5,698 bases of DNA, taken from positions 13,510-19,207 of the forward strand of contig DCGI01000036.1 in the NCBI GenBank assembly GCA_002315475.1, written 5' to 3'. Shown piece by piece: positions 1 to 5,698 of this stretch. This DNA is from Christensenella sp. UBA1782 (GTDB taxonomy: Bacteria; Bacillota; Clostridia; Christensenellales; DTU072). The notes under the pieces are model-generated. The model did no database searches, was not told where the DNA came from, and saw nothing but the letters and a program-made list of their open reading frames with translations. The stretch's first letter is position 1; every line of letters starts with the position of its first letter. The position numbers were made by a program, and so were the translations under genes.

Positions 1-1
1 C

Positions 2-2221
2 TATTCCTTATTCGGAAAGGAAATTTTTTGCGGAAAAGGAATGGTGAAGGTTTCTTCGTTTTATAAAAAAATCGTAGATATTTTTCCCGAAGAAAAAATA
101 CTTTCTCACGATATTTTGGAAGGTTCTGTTTTAACGACGGGAACGGGCGAAACGGTTTTTGAAGACGTCCCGAACGGTTTTTTATCGGACAGAGAACGGA
201 AAAAGCGATGGAATCGGGGCGATATTCAACTTTTACCTTTTTTGTGCGGAAGATGGCGAAATGAAAAGGGGGAGAGAGTAAAAAAAGATATTGCACCGCT
301 GTATAAATTCGTCATGTTGAAAAACGTGGCGCGGCTCGTGTATGCTCCGACCGTATTCGCTTTGTTTATTTGCGGACTGTTTTTGCAACCGGTCTACGGT
401 TACGTCGGACTGTGTTTGTTTTCCCTTCCGTATTTTTGTGACGTGTTGTCTGCCGTACGGAAAGTTCGGGAAAATGTCTTGCCGTTTTATATCGTACAAA
501 AAGTCGTACGGTACGGTTTTGCCGCAATCGAAGATTTTTTTATGATACCGTACTATGCCGTATCCGACGTTGTCGTTTTGGGAAGCACGTTGTTAAGGAT
601 GATTCTCGGTAAAAATTTATTGGAATGGAAGACCTTTCGTTCCTCGCAAAACGAACAGTCCATACTCGGATACGTGCAGGAGTTCTTGCCGTCCGTTTTT
701 GTCTTGACGGTGGTTTTACTTGTCTGCGTCCTCTTTACTCCGTATGCCTTCTTGGTTTTTCTATATACCGTCGGTGCGATTTTAGTATATTTGGAAATAT
801 ATTTTGCTTCTTCTACCGTAAAAAATCTACGGAATATCGGAAAAGACGATAAACGGTTTCTTCAGGAAATCGCCTTGGCAACGTATCGGTATTTTGACTA
901 TATGCGGAAGGAAAAAGGTTTGATTTCGGACGCTTTGCAGGTGATTCCGTTTAAGGGACAATCCAAAACCGTTTCGCCCACCGATATAGGTTTCTCTTTG
1001 CTTGCCGAAATCTGCGGTCAAAAGTTGGGGTTTATATCGGAGGAAATTTGCCGAGAAAATGTTTTGAAAACGTTAAAAGATATTATCGCTTTGCCGAAAT
1101 GGTACGGCAACCTATATAACTGGTATTTTGTAAACGATTTCGAAAAAGCACAAAATTTCGTATCTGCGGTGGACGAAGGAAATTTCTTATTATGCCTCGT
1201 TCTGGTTCAAGAATTCTTCAGGGGAAAAGACCGAGAAATTCCGAAAATCATACAGAATTTACTCGATAAAACCGATTTATCGAAATTGTACGATACACAA
1301 AAACATTTATTCTACGTCGGATACGACGGTAAAAAGACAGGGCATTACGACCTTCTTGCATCGGAAAGCCGTATTCTCAGTTATCTGTATATTGCTTTCA
1401 AAAAGGAGTATCGGCATTATTATACCTTAAAAAGAGAGTATTCGTCGCAAGGAAAAAACTTTTTATTGAGTTGGAACGGAACGATGTTTGAAATGCTGCT
1501 TCCGGAACTGTTTTTGCCGGCACCGAATCATTCCGTTTTATCGGAAAGTGTCCGTCAAAACATAAAAAATCAAAAGAAAAACAAAATAAACGGACGTTGG
1601 GGAGTCAGTGAAAGCGGATATTACGCTTTTGACGAAAACGGTGTGTATCAATATAAAGCTTTCGGCGTGTCGGAAAACGCCCTTTCTTCGGAGTATACGG
1701 GGAAAGTAATCGCTCCGTACGCTTCCGTTTTGGCACTGGATCGAGAAGGGGAAAGCTGCCACGAGAATCTAAGAAAGATGCAAAAGTATTTTACCGAATA
1801 CGGTTTTTACGAAAGTATCGATTGCAGCGAAAAGGAAAAAGGGGCATATCAATACCTTACGCACCATCAAGGGATGATATTATGTGCCGTAACCAACGTC
1901 TTAGAAGGCGATTTTCTGAAAAATTTAGCCTGGAAAAATAAGTTTCTGTACGGTTTACAACCTTTGTTAAACGAATTGCCGTCTACCGTAAAACATTACG
2001 TAAAAAAAGGGTATTCCGGCAAAAAAGTCCTACCCGAACGACGGGAAAAAGAGGGGAGATATACAGTTTTTTCCGATAAAAACGACTTTGCCGTTATCGG
2101 AAAAGAAAGCTTCTTTTTACGGTTCGGCGAAACCGTCGTTTGCAAGGAAGATGCGTATTTTTTTCCGATAAAAAACGGGAAGATTTCTCTTTACGGATGC
2201 TTCCTTCTTTTCGGGGCGTAG
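2..2221 (+). CDS. ndvB: Cyclic beta-1,2-glucan synthase (NdvB/Cgs family), middle part: GT84 end plus GH189-like domain; 5' partial, ends at a frameshift
   Basis: This is an inner-membrane synthase fragment that in its family polymerises glucose from UDP-glucose into beta-1,2-glucan and cyclises it. The frame is open from base 2 with no stop, and the 13 codons before the first ATG (41) already read GT84-like sequence (LFGKEIFCGKG), so ATG 41 is internal; AAAAGGA abuts it with no spacing. Numbering visible residues from base 2: FPEEKILSHDILEG (28-41) and the QxxRW-like KKRWNRGD (67-74) close the GT84 domain. Hydrophobic segments at about 111-129, 133-153, 229-246 and 247-269 are probable membrane helices. 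The 'glycoamylase-like' domain (PF10091; the cyclising GH189 region in characterised synthases) spans about 290-675, with SPTDIGFSLL (325-334), WGVSESGYYAFD (from 533), YQYKAFGV and THHQGM (620-625). The last 60 residues begin a beta-sandwich that is cut by the TAG at 2219-2221, although the protein clearly continues in the -1 frame. The beta-1,2 linkage is inferred from family membership. Confidence 0.9.
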   Translation, partial: YSLFGKEIFCGKGMVKVSSFYKKIVDIFPEEKILSHDILEGSVLTTGTGETVFEDVPNGFLSDRERKKRWNRGDIQLLPFLCGRWRNEKGERVKKDIAPLYKFVMLKNVARLVYAPTVFALFICGLFLQPVYGYVGLCLFSLPYFCDVLSAVRKVRENVLPFYIVQKVVRYGFAAIEDFFMIPYYAVSDVVVLGSTLLRMILGKNLLEWKTFRSSQNEQSILGYVQEFLPSVFVLTVVLLVCVLFTPYAFLVFLYTVGAILVYLEIYFASSTVKNLRNIGKDDKRFLQEIALATYRYFDYMRKEKGLISDALQVIPFKGQSKTVSPTDIGFSLLAEICGQKLGFISEEICRENVLKTLKDIIALPKWYGNLYNWYFVNDFEKAQNFVSAVDEGNFLLCLVLVQEFFRGKDREIPKIIQNLLDKTDLSKLYDTQKHLFYVGYDGKKTGHYDLLASESRILSYLYIAFKKEYRHYYTLKREYSSQGKNFLLSWNGTMFEMLLPELFLPAPNHSVLSESVRQNIKNQKKNKINGRWGVSESGYYAFDENGVYQYKAFGVSENALSSEYTGKVIAPYASVLALDREGESCHENLRKMQKYFTEYGFYESIDCSEKEKGAYQYLTHHQGMILCAVTNVLEGDFLKNLAWKNKFLYGLQPLLNELPSTVKHYVKKGYSGKKVLPERREKEGRYTVFSDKNDFAVIGKESFFLRFGETVVCKEDAYFFPIKNGKISLYGCFLLFGA
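2158..2221 (+). other. Frameshift junction joining the two synthase reading frames
   Basis: The upstream frame stops at 2219-2221 and the downstream one, offset by -1, is open from 2080, so the shift must lie between. Read in the upstream frame, two canonical -1 slippery heptamers occur: T TTT TTT at 2158-2164 and A AAA AAC at 2170-2176; slipping at either enters the downstream frame exactly. Alternatively, one missing G in the G4 tract at 2213-2216 would give ...CFLLFGGVVFRCC..., a smooth alternating strand pattern. The upstream frame still looks protein-like (GKISLYGCFLLFG) after both heptamers, which favours an indel near 2207-2218 over programmed slippage. Whether the lesion is biological or a sequencing error cannot be told from the window. 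Confidence 0.75.
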
Positions 2222-5200
2222 TCTTTCGGTGTTGTCCGAGTCGCATCGAAAAACTGTCTTTTTATGCCGATATTGTTCTTAACGGCTTAGACGCCTATTT
2301 TTCTCATCCGACTTTCAGCGATATGTTCCTTACGGTGAAAAAAATCGATACGAATACCGTCCTGTTTTCGAGAAAATATAAAAAGCAAACTCGGCATCTT
2401 TTGGTGCGTGTAAAAGGGATGAGTAAAATCGTATGGGACTGCAACCGTTCCAACCGTCCCGACGAAAAAAAAGAATTTCCTGCCGTAGGAACGGTTCTGA
2501 CTCCCTGTATTCGTTTTTCGGGGAAGCCGTACCCCGAAAAAAACTGTGAAGTAACGTTTTTATTCACTGAAAGCGAACAAGAAGCGTGTTATTATGCCTC
2601 GGTGCTTCCCGAAAGCGTGTTTTCTTATGCTTTGGAAGATAACCGACAATCATTACGGGCAAAAACCGAAGAAATCTTACCGTATTTGTTATATGGCGAA
2701 TACGATACCGATGCTTTGAAAAAGGTCGTCGATACCCAAAAACAGGATGATTTTTTCGAATACGTACGGTATAAAAAAGTGCTTGTCTATAAGCCTTCTC
2801 GTTGGAATGCGGAAGAATGTACCGAGCTATGCAAAACGGTAAACGAATTGTATGCGTTACGGTTTTCCGTTAAGTTGGTATTTTGGGGAGATTTTACACC
2901 CGAGCAAGAAGGGTTTATTCGAGAACAGGCGCGTCAAAATCATTTAGTTGACGTGTTCGTAGAAAGAGAGAACGTTTATTCGGGGCACTTGGTTTTAGGC
3001 GACCGATTGAGCGTAGTCCGTAGCTTTTTGACCAAAAAAGAAATTTTACCCAACGAGGAAGAATCCGTAATCTCCCTTGATAGTCCGCTTGTGGCGTTTC
3101 GTACCGGATGCGGCGGTTTTGTCGAGGAAGGGTACCTTTGCGACGAAAAGCCCCTTTTACCGTACGCCCATGTGGTCGCCGAGCGGTTCGGTGGGTTCGT
3201 GCATACCGTACAAGGGGGAGGATTCTTTTATTTCGGAAATTCCCGTGAGAATCCCTGCTGTCTGTTTCATAACGATTCTGCTTGTGACCATGACGGAGAA
3301 AATATTTATATCGAAGTGAACGGCTCTTCTTTCTACCTTTCGGGCGGTACTGGAAAGAATCATTATTCCTTATTGGAAAAAGGTTGTTTTACCCATACGC
3401 TGCAAGCGGAAAACATACGTTGCAAAACTAAATACTTTTTACAGAAAGAAGGAAGAATTCGATTGATTTCCGTCGATATATCCGACTTTGAAGGCATACC
3501 GTTTATTCTGCATTACCGCTTGTTTCCCAAAGAAAAGGGCGAATATGTTTATTGTCGGACGGTAGAAGACTGTATCGTCGTCGAAGACGTTTTTGCGAGA
3601 AAAAAATACTATCTTCGTTGCCTTGTTTCCACCGGAAATCTACAAGTGAAAGGTCGTAAAAACGTAAATATAACGATAGAAAACGATGCGTCTACCGAAA
3701 TACTTTTCTGTTTTTCGGAAGATATGACATTGCTGAAAACCATTCGCACCGAAGATAAAGAATTATTGTATGAAAGTGCGATGCAAAAGCAAAAAGATTG
3801 GGAAAAAATTCAAGTGTCCTGCCCCGAAAGAAGTTTTGAAGAAATCGCAAATATGCTTTTTTATCAAACGTTACATTCCAGACTTTTCGGAAGAACGGGT
3901 TATTACCAAGTGGGCGGTGCTTACGGTTTTCGCGACCAGTTACAAGATTGCATGAACCTATTCGACCATCCCGAACTCTTGAAAGAACAGATAGTGCGCT
4001 GTTGCCGACACACCTATCGGGAAGGGGACGTCATGCATTGGTGGCACGAGCCGTTTTTCGGAATTCGTACGAGAATCGGTGACGATAAATTATTTTTGGT
4101 GTGGGCGGTGTGTCGGTATGTGGAACTTACCGGTGACAGAGATTTTTTGAAAACGGAAACCGAATATTTACGTTCCGAACCGTTGCAAAACGAAGAACGG
4201 GATAGATGCGAGAATCCACCGTTGACGGATTTTTACGAAAGCGTGGAAAAACACTGTGAACGCATATTAAAAAACGCTTTGAAATACGGTCGTCACCGCT
4301 TACTCGTTATGGGAACGGGGGACTGGAACGACGGCATGGACGAAATCGGGGAAAAAGGGGAAGGAGAAAGTGTCTTTACCTCCATGCTTGCCTATAAAGT
4401 TTTGGTGGAATTTGCTCAAATATGTGAAGAATCCAAGAAAAAAGATTTGCTTGCAAAAGCCAACGAGTTGAAGGTGTCCCTGAATCTTTTTGCATTTGAT
4501 AAAGATCGTTATCTTCGTTTATGCTCGGATGAGGGGGTGTGGATTGGTAAAGAAGGCGGAGAAGGGGTACAACTTGACTTGCTCACACAGGCGTTCGCCG
4601 TTCTTTCGGGGGTTGCCGAAGGAGAACGAGCCGTAAAGGTGTTAAAAACCTGTGAAAAAACGTTAGACAGAAAGGGGGGACTTATTAAACTTCTTACTCC
4701 GTCGGCATCCGATTACCGCTTGGGTTATATTTCCGACTATCCCGAAGGCATACGGGAAGAAGGCGGGCAGTATACACACGCCGCCGTATGGTATCTGACG
4801 GCTTTGTGCAAAATCGGTGAACAAGATAAAGCGTACGAGTATTTTCAGCTTATCAATCCCGCCGAAAAATGTCGCGACGCCGACAAAAACCGTATGTATA
4901 AAGGAGAGCCTTACGTTCTTGCCGGTGACGTCTATTCCAATAAACTGCAGTACGGTCGATGCGGATGGAGTTGGTATACGGGTAGTGCGGGATGGGCGTA
5001 CCGTTTGATTTTCGAAGAGTTTTTCGGTATCAAAATACGAAACGGAAAATTACAAATACAACCGAAACTCCCGAGAAAATTGAACGATTCCGTCGTTTCG
5101 TTACGTTTCGGAAAAGGAGAATTTATGATTCGGTATCGACTCGGCGTTCTGGACAGGCTGACGCAAGACGGCGTGGAAGTGACAGAAATTGATACCGAAA

Positions 5201-5247
5201 AAGGGGGGATATCGGAAATTCTCGTAGAGATTCCTTCGATTTATTGA
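2197..5247 (+). CDS. ndvB: Cyclic beta-1,2-glucan synthase, C-terminal part: beta-sandwich repeats and GH94 phosphorylase domain, in the -1 frame
   Basis: This is the C-terminal half of the same synthase. GH94 domains phosphorolyse beta-glucan ends to glucose-1-phosphate and set chain length in this family. Numbered from ATG 2197 (1016 aa): residues 1 to about 125 finish the first PF06165-type sandwich (SFYADIVLN, HPTFSDMF). A linker with a Rossmann-like stretch follows, then a second sandwich with FGNSREN (346-352) and HND (358-360). The (alpha/alpha)6 catalytic domain (PF17167) has GGAYGFRDQLQD (573-584), WWHEP (615-619), IGDDKL, DWNDGMD (709-715; this motif carries the GH94 general acid), GES (723-725), GGQYTHAA (856-863) and WSWYTGSAGW (from 924). 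All hallmark motifs are intact, so the reading appears under selection. The start is doubtful: ATG 2197 has only a distant GGGAAG 14 nt upstream, a TTG at 2140 has no Shine-Dalgarno, and the frame stays open back to 2080. It overlaps the upstream frame and is probably translated as one fused protein, or is the distal part of a broken gene. Confidence 0.85.
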   Translation: MLPSFRGVVFRCCPSRIEKLSFYADIVLNGLDAYFSHPTFSDMFLTVKKIDTNTVLFSRKYKKQTRHLLVRVKGMSKIVWDCNRSNRPDEKKEFPAVGTVLTPCIRFSGKPYPEKNCEVTFLFTESEQEACYYASVLPESVFSYALEDNRQSLRAKTEEILPYLLYGEYDTDALKKVVDTQKQDDFFEYVRYKKVLVYKPSRWNAEECTELCKTVNELYALRFSVKLVFWGDFTPEQEGFIREQARQNHLVDVFVERENVYSGHLVLGDRLSVVRSFLTKKEILPNEEESVISLDSPLVAFRTGCGGFVEEGYLCDEKPLLPYAHVVAERFGGFVHTVQGGGFFYFGNSRENPCCLFHNDSACDHDGENIYIEVNGSSFYLSGGTGKNHYSLLEKGCFTHTLQAENIRCKTKYFLQKEGRIRLISVDISDFEGIPFILHYRLFPKEKGEYVYCRTVEDCIVVEDVFARKKYYLRCLVSTGNLQVKGRKNVNITIENDASTEILFCFSEDMTLLKTIRTEDKELLYESAMQKQKDWEKIQVSCPERSFEEIANMLFYQTLHSRLFGRTGYYQVGGAYGFRDQLQDCMNLFDHPELLKEQIVRCCRHTYREGDVMHWWHEPFFGIRTRIGDDKLFLVWAVCRYVELTGDRDFLKTETEYLRSEPLQNEERDRCENPPLTDFYESVEKHCERILKNALKYGRHRLLVMGTGDWNDGMDEIGEKGEGESVFTSMLAYKVLVEFAQICEESKKKDLLAKANELKVSLNLFAFDKDRYLRLCSDEGVWIGKEGGEGVQLDLLTQAFAVLSGVAEGERAVKVLKTCEKTLDRKGGLIKLLTPSASDYRLGYISDYPEGIREEGGQYTHAAVWYLTALCKIGEQDKAYEYFQLINPAEKCRDADKNRMYKGEPYVLAGDVYSNKLQYGRCGWSWYTGSAGWAYRLIFEEFFGIKIRNGKLQIQPKLPRKLNDSVVSLRFGKGEFMIRYRLGVLDRLTQDGVEVTEIDTEKGGISEILVEIPSIY

Positions 5248-5265
5248 CATATCTTGCTTGTCAAT
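5243..5265. repeat. Inverted repeat ATTGACA-N9-TGTCAAT over the rarA promoter
   Basis: A perfect 7-bp inverted repeat (5243-5249 and 5259-5265) covers the -35 and most of the spacer. Its half-sites are about 16 bp apart centre to centre, between one and two helical turns, so it could be an operator for a dimeric repressor. It does not resemble a LexA box of the Bacillota or E. coli type. The stem is AT-rich with no U-tract, so it is not a terminator. Since one arm is simply the -35 consensus, chance remains possible. Confidence 0.45.
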
Positions 5266-5273
5266 GTTACAAT
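5244..5273 (+). promoter_or_regulatory. Sigma-A-type promoter for rarA, with extended -10
   Basis: A perfect -35 TTGACA (5244-5249), an 18-nt spacer and a -10 TACAAT (5268-5273, five of six to TATAAT) preceded by TG one base upstream (5265-5266) form a strong housekeeping promoter. The TGA stop of the synthase (5245-5247) is inside the -35. A start about 7 nt after the -10 would fall at 5280, the A of the rarA ATG. No terminator separates the synthase from this promoter, so read-through into rarA is also possible. Confidence 0.8.
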
Positions 5274-5279
5274 AGAACC

Positions 5280-5698
5280 ATGGATTTATTCGAAGACAAC
5301 AGAAAGGCGGGAATGCCCCTTGCCGAGCGAGTGCGTTGTACGTCGTTAGATACCTTTTTGGGACAGCAACATCTCGTGGGAGAAGGGTGTTTGTTGCGTC
5401 GTGCCATCCGTTCGGACAGGTTGGGTAGTTGTATCTTTTACGGCCCTCCGGGATGCGGCAAAACCACGCTTGCCAACATTATCGCCAACACGACGAACTC
5501 CGCATACGTGTATTTGAACGCCGTTTCCAGCGGCGTAGCCGATGCTAAAAAAGTAATCGACGACGCTAAGGCAAGATTGGCGATGACAGGGAGAAAAACC
5601 TATTTGTTTTTAGACGAATGTCATCGCTGGAATAAAGCGCAATCGGATTGCGTACTTGCTTCCATAGAAAAAGGAGAAATTATCTTTATCGGCAGTAG
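5280..5698 (+). CDS. rarA: Replication-associated recombination protein RarA (MgsA), AAA+ ATPase; N-terminal 139 codons, 3' partial
   Basis: RarA is a cytoplasmic AAA+ ATPase, related to clamp-loader subunits and to eukaryotic WRNIP1/Mgs1, that acts at stalled or gapped replication forks. Visible: the MDLF opening typical of clostridial homologues, PLAERVR (13-19), GQQHLVGEG (28-36), LLRRAI, Walker A GPPGCGKT (55-62), LNAVSSGVAD (79-88), Walker B YLFLDECHRW (108-117), NKAQSD (118-123) and the sensor-1 start FIGS (136-139). The frame runs off the window end without a stop; the family's usual length is about 400-450 aa, so the AAA+ lid and C-terminal oligomerisation domains are outside. ATG 5280 is chosen for the MDLF match, although it has no Shine-Dalgarno and sits 6 nt after the -10, which implies a leaderless message. 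An in-frame ATG at 5313 (Met12) with AAAGG five bases upstream is the alternative start and keeps every conserved motif. Small departures from the usual motif are Cys and Trp in DECHRW, where DEIHRF is common. Confidence 0.93.
   Translation, partial: MDLFEDNRKAGMPLAERVRCTSLDTFLGQQHLVGEGCLLRRAIRSDRLGSCIFYGPPGCGKTTLANIIANTTNSAYVYLNAVSSGVADAKKVIDDAKARLAMTGRKTYLFLDECHRWNKAQSDCVLASIEKGEIIFIGS
5303..5315 (+). promoter_or_regulatory. Possible internal ribosome binding site and start for RarA (Met12)
   Basis: AAAGG (5303-5307) lies five bases upstream of an in-frame ATG (5313-5315). It is the only Shine-Dalgarno-like match near the rarA start and would give a form beginning MPLAERVR, like RarA proteins that start directly at the PLA motif. 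It may serve read-through transcripts from upstream, or be coincidental within the coding sequence. Confidence 0.35.

Noticed and set aside
41..43. ATG as the true start of the synthase gene
   Set aside because: The frame is open back to base 2 and the upstream codons read conserved GT84 sequence (LFGKEIFCGKG). AAAAGGA touches the ATG with no spacing, so it cannot act as a normal ribosome site.
233..499. Minus-strand open frame of 88 codons
   Set aside because: It lies antisense to the membrane segments of the synthase, shows no recognisable protein signature and no promoter or ribosome site; other minus-strand frames at 827-1021, 1538-1762, 2304-2567 and 3157-3363 are the same kind of shadow.
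2140..2142. TTG as an independent start for the GH94 half
   Set aside because: No Shine-Dalgarno precedes it, it would overlap the upstream gene by 82 bases, and the first 20 or so codons do not look like family sequence.
2224..2241. Hairpin downstream of the slippery heptamers (TTCGG...CCGAG)
   Set aside because: Only about five pairs including a wobble, and about 50 nt from the second heptamer, beyond the upstream stop; too weak and too far to count as a frameshift stimulator.
3364..3382. Near repeat of the first 19 bases of the window (ATTCCTTATT...GGAAA)
   Set aside because: Short and imperfect, inside unrelated parts of the coding frame; explained by similar short peptides (YSLF and YSLL).
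3770..3955. Short plus-strand frames inside the GH94 region (also 3077-3319, 4817-5008, 4992-5192)
   Set aside because: They are off-frame readings of conserved GH94 coding sequence, with no family resemblance of their own.
5243..5265. Inverted repeat as a terminator of the synthase gene
   Set aside because: The stem is AT-rich, the loop is nine bases and no run of T follows, so it does not fit an intrinsic terminator.

Overview
The window looks like a chromosomal piece of a low-to-mid GC bacterium, most likely an uncultured Bacillota/Clostridia-type organism. This rests on three things seen by eye: the RarA N-terminus has the clostridial-style 'MDLF' opening, codon use is AT-leaning, and the one clear promoter has a -35/-10 of the sigma-A consensus type. 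The taxonomic call is inference; there is no rRNA or other marker here. All genes read on the plus strand and almost every base is coding. I see no RNA genes, mobile elements or CRISPR.

Positions 1-5247 hold the C-terminal part, about 1,750 codons, of one giant cyclic beta-1,2-glucan synthase of the NdvB/ChvB/Cgs family. Its 5' end lies outside the window: the frame is open from base 2 and already reads family sequence upstream of the first ATG. In order it carries the end of the GT84 glycosyltransferase, four probable membrane segments, the middle 'glycoamylase-like' (GH189-type) domain, two beta-sandwich repeats and a complete GH94 phosphorylase domain. In the characterised family these parts elongate a beta-1,2-glucan, trim it by phosphorolysis to control chain length, and close the ring.

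The gene is broken into two overlapping frames. The first stops at 2219-2221 inside the first beta-sandwich, and the rest continues in the -1 frame to 5247. The second frame has no convincing ribosome binding site. Two classic -1 slippery heptamers, T TTT TTT (2158-2164) and A AAA AAC (2170-2176), lie in phase in the overlap and would join the frames. A one-base loss in the G4 tract at 2213-2216 would also explain the break, and gives a more natural-looking protein. So this is either a frameshift mutation or sequencing error, or a programmed -1 frameshift.

Positions 5243-5279 are the only intergenic DNA: a strong promoter (TTGACA, 18-bp spacer, TG-extended TACAAT) whose -35 overlaps the synthase stop codon. 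It lies under a 7-bp inverted repeat. The predicted transcription start falls on the ATG of the next gene, which suggests a leaderless mRNA.

Positions 5280-5698 hold the first 139 codons of rarA (mgsA), the AAA+ ATPase acting at stalled replication forks, cut by the window end. I see no functional link between rarA and the glucan synthase; they have a separate promoter and appear to be chance neighbours.
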